The notes under the pieces: generated by a model
What the model was told of the DNA's origin: nothing
Databases searched by the model: none
Seen by the model: only the letters and a program-made list of their open reading frames with translations
Program-made: the position numbers and the translations under genes
In this document: piece after piece, positions 47,301 through 59,700 of the stretch
Layout of the letters: each line of letters starts with the position of its first letter
Position numbering within the stretch: position 1 is the first letter of the stretch
From: Arcuatula senhousia
Taxonomy: Eukaryota; Mollusca; Bivalvia; Mytilida; Mytilidae
Length of the DNA stretch: 64,000 bases
Assembly (NCBI GenBank): GCA_963971305.1
Contig: OZ020308.1
Span: forward strand, 17,517,092-17,581,091
Reading direction: 5' to 3'

Positions 47301-50300
47301 TCATTCAGATCACAGATATATTTTGTGATCAATTTGTTTTTGTTTACACCTGGGAGTGCACTTTGATGTCATATGACGTCACAATAGAAATTTGACATTT
47401 TTTCCCGCCATTTTTTTTACAATGGGAAATCCCCATAGGCTAGCAAATATCTAAATTTTTAGGAAATGTATTGAACTTTCTGTCAAAATGTTATATTTTT
47501 TAACTACGTCTTTTTGATACTAACAAGATTACCTAAACAAATTATAGCTAACTTATTTCAGAAAAAAATATTTTTGATTTTTCCATTCTCCAGACTACCC
47601 TTTACAAACAGTAGTTACTTTTGATGCAACTTTGAATTTTTCAAAATTCAAGATATACAGAGGTGATGGAAAGAAACGTTACCATTTGTTGTTAAAGGTC
47701 TTTGACTCAATTAGAACATTGATTGCCTTCCCTAATATATCATATTTTTTCAGTTAAAGGCTGAGACTGCAGCAGCAGAACAAAAATCTGCAGAAAACAA
47801 AGCGGCCCAGAATGCACCTGGCAACAAGGAAGCAGAAGCAGGGGCTTCGGGGTCGTCTGCTCCCAAAGAACCATCAACTCCCACCAAAACGGACACCCCT
47901 GAGTTAACTTCTTCTTCCTCACTAGATAAGGAGGAGGATAAAGAGGATTTTGAGTACAGAGAGAAGGGGAAATCTGATATTGAAGTTATCAAAGAGCTGA
48001 GGTTTCAACTCAAGTAGGTGTTATACTTATCTGTATAGTCCTTCGGAAGGGACAGAAAAAAAGATTTTCCCATGTATAGGGAAAGCAATACCCCATGCAT
48101 GTTAAAGACCATTTTGTAGAGATTGATAAGAGTATGCTAAATTGGGGCCTCTACAAAGGCAGCACACACTAAGCAGGTTTCCCAATAAACGATAAAGAGA
48201 TGTGGAATAAGTGTATGCGACACAACCAACATTAAAGAAACGGCAATTCAAAAAATTTAAGTGTAAAAAGTAAAATTTATGAGGTAGAAAAAACATGAAA
48301 GCTATCTGGTGTACAAGTATACCATCATTAGAATATATAAGAGCATACATCTCAAGCACAGGGATACGTTCAACTGCATCCACACAGCACATGAGACAAA
48401 TTTGAACCCAATTTGAATAAACCTTTCTATATGACCTTTGGTCTTATAAGATCCCCCAAGGGGCATTGACAAAAACTTACATATATAATTTTGAACAGTA
48501 CTCTTTACAGTTTTAACAGATTATATATATAAAGTTTCATATCTTTCCAACTAGACATATAAATTCACATTATGCTAGAGGCTGAATGCGGTTAACCCAT
48601 GAGTTATTTACCTTTAAAATTTTAAAAGATAAGGAAATGCAGCATTACTTTAACATAGATTGCTCATATTACAAAATGTGATCTCAATATTATTTTTTAA
48701 TTAGACATTAAAAGTAAAATATTCTGAATTGCTGTGAAGAATAAAATTTCCATTAAAATTGAAATTAGTTCAGCTTGTTTCATAAAAGTTGGTTATAAGA
48801 TCTGTTCCCTCCTGCATATCGGTACTGTCTTGACAAATACATGTATTTGGTAAAAATCCAAATAATGTTTGAAAGACAATTATGTACGATTGTCTAATGT
48901 TGCTTCAAAATGACTTAGGGTTTTCATAATTTAATATCATTAAGTAATAAATATAAAACCAATACACAATATCTTAATTCCTTCTCTTATAAGTTATGAT
49001 CTGTGAAATACACAAACAAGTCTGTAGTTTTTCAAGTCACAGTGTATACTGTAGAAGCAGATATATTGGTAGGGGATTAAATTTTGTTTATTTCGTGGAT
49101 AGAGAAATCCACGAAATTAATTCCCCACCAATTCAGCTATGTGCTCATAACCAAGAAATTATTACACAGTATGTAAGCACAAAATTTTGTGATTGTATAA
49201 TGTTATGTCCCTGATGTTGCAGTATACATTTAATTTTTGTGTGATATTTTTACTGATTGTCATCATGTACAAAGGGAAAGGCAGATTACATATAGTTCTT
49301 AATGCATCTTCAATATTTCAGGAAATCCCAAGACAGCCAGAGAGAGCTTAAGTTACTCCTGGACATGTATAAGAGTGCTCCTAAAGAACAGAGGGACAAA
49401 GTACAGGTATAGAAATACTTGAAAATACCGATCTGAATAATTAATTATGAAAAGTATACAAATTTACCAAAATGAGCACACAAAGAATACAGGAAAATTT
49501 TAAATACTGTATATTGGGTTATTTGGCGTGATGGTTAATTTGGCTATGTTGGCATGGAACAAAAAAAAATGCCAAAAATAAAAATTGTGTCTAATTAAGT
49601 GGTAAAAATTTAAAAAAAAAAACCACCAAAATATAAAGCACCAAAAAAACCCTGCAAAATAACAGAAAAAAAACACAAAATTTTTCATTGGCCAAAATAG
49701 CCCAATTTACAGAAACTTGCTCAAATGAAAAGTTCAGGTCTGATGTACACATTCACTAGTAAATCATGTTGTTATACCAAAGTCCACTACATGTGTGAAG
49801 GTTCAATGCTTTTCCATGTCTTGTATCTCAGATATGGGCCTTAACCAAACTTTAGTTTAGTGAAATGAACAGACAATGATAGCTTTGTATGCAGGCGCAG
49901 ATCTAAGTAAAGGAGCACAGGGGTTACATCCAACTAAAACTAAGAAAATGTTTTTGTTTCAAATTCATGTAAAAAACATTAAAAAAAACATTTGCCTCTG
50001 GCTTTGTCTTAAATGTTTTTATTCAGTTAGAAATTATTCCGTATATATTATTAATTCTAAAAAAATATGAACTTATAAAGGAGTTTCAAATGTCCAATGA
50101 AACGTAGAGAAAAAATACACATACCCTAACTTATATAATAAAAAGATCCATCCATAAAAGTTATATTATTTAAGCATCATAAAATAAAAAATGAGAGATA
50201 AAATTTCAAAAGTATAAAAAAGGGAATGCTCTTGTAAATTTTCAGTTAATGGGAGCTGAGAAGAAATTACGGCATGAGAATGAAGATCTGAAATCACAGA

Positions 50301-53300
50301 TAAAAAAGATGCAGGAAAACGAAAAGAGAGATAGAAGAAAACTGGCTGAAGATGAAGCAATACTTAAGATACAGAAAATGGAGAAAACTATTTCTGATCT
50401 GTCTAAAAACCTATCCACGCAGAAACAGGTTTGTTTTATTACCTGCCTACCCATACTCTATATTGTAATAACTCTGAATTAATGATAACATTTTATTTCC
50501 AAACTTGATTGTAAATTTGTAGTATTTTAAAAGAGGCTGCATAAACATAATAACAAATTGTAAGAACATCTTTACTTAACTGGAAGTGTAATTTATCTAT
50601 GAGTACATTATGATAAATTCACAACAAGTTGTTCTCATGTATGCACAAACATATTTAATATGAAAATTAAGACCACCTTATTTGTGAAATGGGTATTCTG
50701 TTTTCATCCTTTATATCCTTATGAGTTATGACCTACTCTAAATTGATAATTGGAATTTTGACAGGTTTGTAAAACCAGTAATACCAGAGTTCACTTTCAT
50801 TTCAACATGATTGAGTGTTGCTGATTGCTTTTTGGTTTTGGTGCCTTATTTATGTTGTCCTTTGTGTCAGATGTTTGGTTTTTTTTTCTTTTTTTGACAT
50901 AGGGCATTCAAATTCTCTGTTGGAACTCCTTTGCTTCTTTCACAGATATTAACATTGTATATTGTATAAGTTTTTGTGATTTTTCTAATCCCACATGTGG
51001 CAAATAAACTTACTGACACATTCCGAATTTTAGAGAGAGGAAGCTTTATTGAATGAAATGGAAGTCACTGGCCAGGCATTTGAGGATATGCAGGAACAAA
51101 ACTTACGTCTGATGCAGCAACTCAAAGAAAAGGATGATGCTAACTTTAAACTCATGTCAGAGGTAAAGAACTTAATGATATTACTATTTTGCAGTATTAA
51201 CATAATGTAAACATCAATCACTGGATGTTATTGAGAACACAATTTAATATCACAACTTCTTCAGCCACTACATATTTCTTATATACGTGTATCTCTCTAA
51301 CATATCTGGCTGTAGTTTTTCTCTCGCCTGCGACTTAAGTCGCTGAAGTCGAGACATAGGTATTACTTTCCGGCGGCGGGGGCGACGGCGTAAACTTTTT
51401 TGTAAGACTTTTGTGGAAAATGAATTACAAGAAAAGTATAATAGCTAGGCATCTGATATTTGGTATACAGACAGTTGGGGTTATGGTCTACGCAACTGGC
51501 ACCATGCCGTTTGATCCTGACCCAAATTTCATGGTTCAGCGACTCTGTGAACTTAGATGTTTTTTCGGGCCAAAAGACCCCTTTGTAAGACTTTTGTGGA
51601 AAATGAATTACAAGAAAAGTTTAATAGCTAGGCATCTGATATTATGTATACAGACAGTTGTGGTTATGGTCTACGCAACTGGCACCATGCCGTTTGAACC
51701 TGACCCAGATTTCATGGTTCAGCAACTCTGTGAACTTAGATGTTTTTTTCGGGCCAAAAGACCCCTTTGTAAGACTTTTGTGGAAAATGAATTACAAGAA
51801 AAGTATAATAGCTAGGCATCTGATATTTGGTATACAGACAGTTAGGGTTATGGTCTACGCAACTGCAGTGATTTTTCTAGCGCTCGTCACTTTCGTCATT
51901 GGCGAAAAGATTTTCTTTATGACGAACGTTTTTCAGCCCATTTTCGCCACTTAAATTTTCAAAAGTATAGAAAATTTTCGTCAAATTTAACGATAATCGC
52001 CATTCTATTGTCATTTAAATGACAGCTAATTACAATCTGAAGCCCTATGGCTAAAGATGACACTAATCTGTGGTCAACATGATCACCGGAAATGTTTTTA
52101 CAACTAATTAACGGTTTTATAATTGCTATAGACAGGTGCTTGATCTATTGCCGATAGATTGAAATCAATCATGAGTGAATCTGACCAATCAGATAAAAGT
52201 TTATTTTTACACCAGGTGATTGGAAACCCACGTGGTCTGTCCACTTGTAAACATGTATAGGAAAAGCATTTAAATAATGAAAATGCTGTTATACTGGTAG
52301 AAAATAGGAAGAAATTATTTACCTTTTGGAAATAAAACATTCCTGTAATTCAAACTAATCCAAAAACATGCATTCTTTTTAATGAAGGAAGTAAATAATG
52401 TGTCATGTGTAAACATCGATTAATGGACTGTTCCATTTTTTAAAGAGGGGTGTGGAAGCTAAGGTCACTATTTTGATCTTTTAATGTAGGGGGAGGGGAT
52501 GAATGGAGAAAAAGAAAAATGCAAAGTGACAAAAACATTTAGGGAAACACTAAACATACAAACCCTATCCATATTATATCAATCATTACATGCATTATTT
52601 TTACCATTAACTTAAGTATGAAATAGCAAAATAAATGTCTTCCTCAAATAAGAAAATTTGAACTCTTTTTGCAGCTTTGCCCAATTTGTGCATGAACATG
52701 TAAAACTTGAATATAAAATTTCAAATAAAAACTCACTAATGAAAGGTCATCTACATGTATTAAGTTGATTAACTTAAGGCTAGCAGGGATAAATAAATAA
52801 ACTAAACAAATGTTATAGCAATAATTATTTTATTCAACAAAATACATGCAAATAACTGTTGTCATCTGTGTTCTGTCCAAGGTACTGAAATAAAATACTA
52901 GTAATGTAAATGGTAGAAATATTAATACATAGAAAATTTGTGCGGATTTGAGACGACCGCAAAAGTGACTAAAGCCCTCCAAATCCTGGAAAAAACCCTG
53001 GCAACTGGCACCATGCCGTTTGATCCTGACCCAAATTTCATGGTTCAGCAACTCTGTGAACTTAGATGTTTTTTCGGGCCAAAAGACCCCTTTGTAAGAC
53101 TTTTGTGGAAAATGAATTACAAGAAAAGTTTAATAGCTAGGCATCTGATATTATGTATACAGACAGTTCTACGCAACTGGCACCATGCTGTTTGATCCTG
53201 ACCCAGATTTCATGGTTCAGCAACTCTGTGAACTTAGATGTTTTTTCGGGCCAAAAGACCCCTTTGTAAGACTTTTGTGGAAAATGAATTACAAGAAAAG

Positions 53301-53658
53301 TATAATAGCTAGGCATCTGATATTTGGTATACAGACAGTTAGGGTTATGGTCTACGCAACTGCAGTGATTTTCTAGCGCTCGTCACTTTCGTCATTGGCG
53401 AAAAGATTTTCTTTATGACGAACGTTTTTCAGCCCATTTTCGCCACTTAAATTTTCAAAAGTATAGAAAATTTTCGTCAAATTTAACGATAATCGCCATT
53501 CTATTGTCATTTAAATGACAGCTAATTACAATCTGAAGCCCTATGGCTAAAGATGACACTAATCTGTGGTCAACATGATCACCGGAAATGTTTTTACAAC
53601 TAATTAACGGTTTTTATACGACCGCAAAATTTTTGCGATCGTATATTGGTATGGCGAT

Positions 53659-53715
<57 letters not shown>

Positions 53716-56700
53716 GTCTGGGGACATTTGGTTTCCGTGCGATAACTTGAGTAAATATCGACCAATTGTTATGAAATTTTGATATGATGTTTCTAACCAC
53801 TAGAAGAAGGTTCCTATTGTATTTGGGGTTGGTGGCCCCTACCGTTTTGGAAAAAAGGGCCAAAAGGGGCTAAAACGGGTGTATTGACAAAACTATTGTA
53901 GAATGTTTATTATTCATTTGATTTTTAAAATTCTTTTTTTATTGAATTCCTCATTAAATTCTGTCAACAAAATGTGTCAAAGGTTTTGATGTATATCTAA
54001 CCGTTACATTGCTACAGGGGGCCAAAGATAGGCCACACCCAAAAAATCAACTTTTTTATTTTTGGTCCGATTTTCAAAATCTTTTTTTTATTAGATTCCT
54101 TGTGAAAATCCATGCCTGCTTTTTTCAATCAGATTTGCAATATCTCTTACCGTTTTTGAGAAATTAGGGGTCAAAGGGGCCAAAAATGCCATTTATAAAA
54201 GTTGGTCGAGGCAAATAGTTTTACACAAGGAATTTATTGTAGTGGGTCAGCCAATTGTTATAAAGTTTTAATATGATGATTATATCCACTTAAGAAAGCT
54301 TCCTATTGTATTTGGGGTTGGTGGCCCCTACCGTTTTGGAAAAAAGGGCCAAAAGGGGCTAAAACGGGTGTATTGACAAAACTATTGTAGAATGTTTATT
54401 ATTCATTTGATTTTTAAAATTCTTTTTTTATTGAATTCCTCATTAAATTCTGTCAACAAAATGTGTCAAAGGTTTTGATGTATATCTAACCGTTACATTG
54501 CTACAGGGGGCCAAAGATAGGCCACACCCAAAAAATCAACTTTTTTATTTGTGGTCCGATTTTCAAAATCTTTTTTTCATTGGAATCCTTGTGAAAATCC
54601 CTGCCTGCATTTTTCAATCAGATTTGCAATATCTCTTACTGTTTTTGAGATATCAGGGGTCAAAGGGGCAAAAAACGCCATTTTTAAAAGTAGGTCAAGG
54701 CAAATGGTTTTACACAGGAAATTTAGCTGTAGCAGGCCAGCCAATTGATATGAAGTTTAAATATGATGATTATATCCACTGAAGGAAGCTTTTTATTGCA
54801 TTTGGGGTTTGTGGTCCTAACCTTTTAAAAAAAAGGGCCAAAAGATGGCTAAAACGGGCCAAAAATGTCAATTAATTTAGAAGTAAGATTTTTCTATTAA
54901 ATGTTAATAAATATATATGTCTTAAATGCGCATTTTAAAGTCCACCATGGGATGCATGTGTCAAAAATCTTTGTAAGTCCACCATGGGCTGCATGTGACA
55001 AAAGCAATAGACTATCCATATTGGGCCTCCAATGTTCAGGGTTCAACTTTTTGCGGTCGTATCATGCTGCGCTCGGCGTAGCTTTTTATATAATTGCTAT
55101 AGACAGGTGCTTGATCTATTGCCGATAGATTGAAATCAATCATGAGTGAATCTGACCAATCAGATAAAAGTTTATTTTTACACCAGGTGATTGGAAACCC
55201 ACGTGGTCTGTCCACTTGTAAACATGTATAGGAAAAGCATTTAAATAATGAAAATGCTGTTATACTGGTAGAAAATAGGAAGAAATTATTTACCTTTTGG
55301 AAATAAAACATTCCTGTAATTCAAACTAATCCAAAAACATGCATTCTTTTTAGCTCACCTGACCCGAAGGGTCATGTGAGCTATTGTCATCGTTAAGCGT
55401 CCGTCGTCCGTCCGTCCGTCCGCCGTCCGTCCGTTAACTTTTCTTCAAAGATCTTCTTCTCTGAAACCACTGAAGGGATTGCATTGATACTTGGTATACA
55501 TGATCTTTAGGATGTCCTCTACCAAGTTTGTGAATTATATACATGTCGACCAACCAACATGGCCTCCGTTGCTAAAAATAGAACAGGGGGGTCAGACCAT
55601 TGTTTTTGGCTTATAACTCAAAAAGTATAAGAGATAGAGAAAATCCGAAGCGACCTTCCTTGTTCAGCATGAAAAGCTCTACGAATCCCTCCATTGAGTC
55701 GAAGTTGTGAAACGACTCCTTATAGGAGTTATTGCCCTTTAATCATCAAAATTGACCATTTTTGCAGTTTTTGGACTATATCTTGAAAACCATTAGAGCT
55801 AGAGGAAAAGTTAGCATTGCAGAATTGTTTAGCTCATTGAGATCTACCAAAATGATTTCAGGGTCAAAATTGTCAGATCAGCCGTTTAAGGTTAGTGAGG
55901 ACACCTGACCCCCAAAATAATGCCGAATTTAAAATTTCCAATTTTTTGATATATTAGTATTAGGTATATACTTTATCTTGTGTAAAAATATTGGACCCCC
56001 TTTCCAGGCTTGTTTTCCCAAAATTTAGGCTCAAAGTTTTCCCAAATTACTATAGAATATATAGGAAAGGCCAAAAAATTAGCATAAAATCTTGTCGCAG
56101 AAAAAATCCACGAATTTAAATTTTATTTTTATTTGATAAAAATCAATGAAATACAATATATTTTGAAATAAAACAATAAAAACTGGGGGTCACCAGCTTA
56201 CTTTTCTGTCTACAATACAAATCTTTGTAATTTTTTGGTCATTTTTCAAGTGGATTATCTCCCTTGCTTTATTTGAAAAGTTTTATTTATGAAGGAATGG
56301 TTGTTTTAAATGAATTAAAATTAATTCATTTTGATTAAGTGTTATTAAATTAAACTATTTAACACAAGTTTCAAGGTATTTGTGACATTTGCACTCGTTT
56401 TTTGCATTTTTAGCTGTTTTTGGTCACATGACAGGTGTCCTCACTAACCTTAAGAGTTATTCCCCTTTAACTGTTTTTTCCATTAATTTTAACTGATTTT
56501 TAAAAATCTTCTTCTCTGAAACCACTGAAGGGATTGCATTGATACTTGGTATACATGATCTTTAGGATGTCCTCTACCAAGTTTGTGAATTATATACACG
56601 TCGACCAACCAACATGGCCGCCGTTGCTAAAAATAGAACAGGGGGGTCAGACCATTGTTTTTGGCTTATAACTCAAAAAGTATAAAAGATAGAGAAAATC

Positions 56701-59700
56701 CGAAGCAACCTTCCTTGTTCAGCATCAAAAGCTCTACAAATCTCTCCATTGAGTCGAAGTTGTGAAACGACTCCTTATAGGAGTTATTGCCCTTTAATCG
56801 TCAAAATTGACCATTTTTGCAGTTTTTGGACAATATCTTGAACACCGTTAGAGCTAGAGGAAAAGTTAGCATTGCAGAATTGTTCAGCTCATTGAGATCT
56901 ACAAAAATGATTTCAGGGTCAAAATGGTCAGATCAGCCATTTAAGAGTTATTCCCCTTTAACTGTTTTTTTCCATTAATTTTAACTGATTTTCAAAAATC
57001 TTCTTCTCTGAAATCACTGAAGGGATTGCTTTGAAACTTGGTACAATTGATCTTTAGGATGTCCTCTACCAAGTTTGTGAATTATATACACGTCAACCAA
57101 CCAACATGGCCGCCATTGCTAAAAATAGAACAGGGGGGTCAGACCATTGTTTTTGGCTTATAACTCAAAAAGTATAAGAGATAGAGAAAATCCGAAGCAA
57201 CTTTTCTTGTTTAGCATCAAAAGGTCCTTACAGGAGTTATTGCCCTTTAACTGTTTTTTTTTCTATTAATTTAAACTGATTTCCAAAAATCTTCTCTGAA
57301 ACCACTGAAGGGATTATTTGCAACTTTGTATAGTTGAAAGTTTGTGAAATTTATTCAAACTTTGGCATAAGAAATCAGGTGAGCTCCTGGGAGCCTCTAG
57401 TTAATGAAGGAAGTAAATAATGTGTCATGTGTAAACATCGATTAATGGACTGTTCCATTTTTTAAAGAGGGGTGTGGAAGCTAAGGTCACTATTTTGATC
57501 TTTTAATGTAGGGGGAGGGGATGAATGGAGAAAAAGAAAAATGCAAAGTGACAAAAACATTTAGGGAAACACTAAACATACAAACCCTATCCATATTATA
57601 TCAATCATTCCATGCATTATTTTTACCATTAACTTAAGTATGAAATAGCAAAATAAATGTCTTCCTCAAATAAGAAAATTTGAACTCTTTTTGCAGCTTT
57701 GCCCAATTTGTGCATGAACATGTAAAACTTGAATATAAAATTTCAAATAGAAACTCACTAATGAAAGGTCATCTACATGTATTAAGTTGATTAACTTAAG
57801 GCTAGCAGGGATAAATAAATAAACTAAACAAATGTTATAGCAATAATTATTTTATTCAACAAAATACATGCAAATAACTGTTGTTATCTGTGTTCTGTCC
57901 AAGGTACTGAAATAAAATACTAGTAATGTAAATGGTAGAAATATTAATACATAGAAAATTTGTGCGGATTTGAGACGACCGCAAAAGTGACTAAAGCCCT
58001 CCAAATCCTGGAAAAAACCCTGGCAACTGGCACCATGCCGTTTGATCCTGACCCAAATTTCATGGTTCAGCAACTCTGTGAACTTAGATGTTTTTTCGGG
58101 CCAAAGGACCCCTTTGTAAGACTTTTGTGGAAAATGAATTACAAGAAAAGTTTAATAGCTAGGCATCTGATATTATGTATACAGACAGTTGTGGTTATGG
58201 TCTACGCAACTGGCACCATGCTGTTTGATCCTGACCCAGATTTCATGGTTCAGCAACTCTGTGAACTTAGATGTTTTTTTTCAGGCCAAAAGACCCCTTT
58301 GTAAGACTTATGTGGAAAATGAGTTACAAGAAAAGTATAATAGCTAGGCATCTGATATTTGGTATACAGACAGTTTGGGTTATGTTCTACGCAGCTGGCA
58401 CCATGCCGTTTGATCCTGACCCAAATTTCATGGTTCAGCAACTCTGTGAACTTAGATGTTTTTTCGGGCCAACAAACCCCTTTGTAAGACTTTTGTGGAA
58501 AGTGAATTTAGTGAAAAGTATAATAGCTAGGCATCTGACATCTGGTATACATACACTTTGGGTTATGGTCTATGCATTTGGCCCCATGCCATTAGACATT
58601 GACCCCATTTTCATGGTTCAGTGACTCTGTGCACTTAGATGATTGTTGGGACAATTAAAACTTTTGTGGAAAATAAATTAAGTTAAAAGTATAATAGCTA
58701 GGCATCTGATATTTGGTATACAAACATTTGGGGTTTTGGTCTACACAACGACACCATGTTTTGTGACCCTGACCCCATTTTCATGGTTCAGTGACTTTGT
58801 GAACTTAGATGATTTTTGGGTGGAAAATGACTTAAGTGAAAAGTACAATGTATAATAGTATAGCTAGGCATCTGATATTTGGGGATTATGGTATACATAA
58901 CTGATGTCACCATGTAATGTGACCTTGACCCCATTTTCATGGTTGAATTACTAGTGAATGTTGGTCTTTTTTCATTGTTTCGAGATATATGGTATCTAGA
59001 ACACACTTCAGACATTTTTGTGATGGTTAATGGAATTCTGTCATCTGTCACCTGACCTTGTCCTTACCCAGCTAGACCTTCAAGAGTTCTTTGATAGTGC
59101 CGACAGGCGAGACATACTTTAGTGTCAACTCTTGTTCCGTCATTTATCCTAATTGAAGAATATGCCTATAAGCTTACTTACATACCAAGGCATTGAGGTT
59201 GAGGAGGATTTTTGTTTTGTCCCACTGAGTGTCCCTCTGATGGTGGTCATTATCTTCTGAAGAAAATTCCTTATTGCCCATCTACTTCTGTTTATAATAA
59301 AAAAAATAGACAGAATATTTGTTTATCTTACATTTGTTTTATCATCTCAAACTTTTACTCAATAGGTAAATCAATTCCTATTTGCTTCTCATTTCTATTT
59401 TTAACTCCTGATTATTTTTCTCTCTTTTTCAGAGGATCAAGTCAAACCAGATACAGAAGTTATTAAGGGAGGAGAAGGAAGTGTTGGCAGAACAGGTGGC
59501 GACACTTCAGACTCAGGTAGAGGCTCAGATGCTGGTCGTACGAAACCTCGAGGAAAAGGAGCAGGTACTCCAGAATGCATTATCCACAGCAGAGAAGGAA
59601 TTAGGGTAGGTTTTACTTTCTATAGATTTATTTATTTTGTGGGTACAAACTTGAGAATTGATAAAAAAAAGTGTCATTTCCTTGGTTCTAGAATTTGTGG

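Larger units (their letters stand above)
53363..58022. mobile_element. hAT-like element B, duplicate of A with further insertions
   Basis: Nearly identical to element A at both ends and in the same satellite position, with identical flanks. It is therefore a tandem duplication of element plus flank (period about 1.5 kb), not a second insertion. Elements at about 53611-55090 and 55351-57401 interrupt it; both are missing from A, which shows their empty sites. Confidence 0.85.
51320..59136 (-). mobile_element. Satellite-cored element, copy 3, expanded by nested insertions (Bre1 intron 14)
   Basis: Reverse-oriented copy of the 35.8 and 37.0 kb elements. The tail block (CTCGCCTGCGACTTAAGTCG) is at about 51332, and the head (GGCGAGACATACTTTAGTGT) is at about 59107-59126. 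The tandem satellite units at 51400-51865, 53001-53362 and 58023-58930 are interrupted by two hAT-like elements. Confidence 0.8.

Noticed and set aside
51411..51815. 134-residue open frame repeated several times (MWKMNYKKS...[12 protein letters not shown]), also at 52938-53376 and 57960-58624
   Set aside because: It is the translation of tandem satellite units whose length happens to keep a frame open. The same units in other copies are read on the opposite strand (37162-37914), and no family matches.
53588..53863. Poly-Ser and poly-Arg open frames
   Set aside because: They come from the (GTC)n microsatellite on the two strands.
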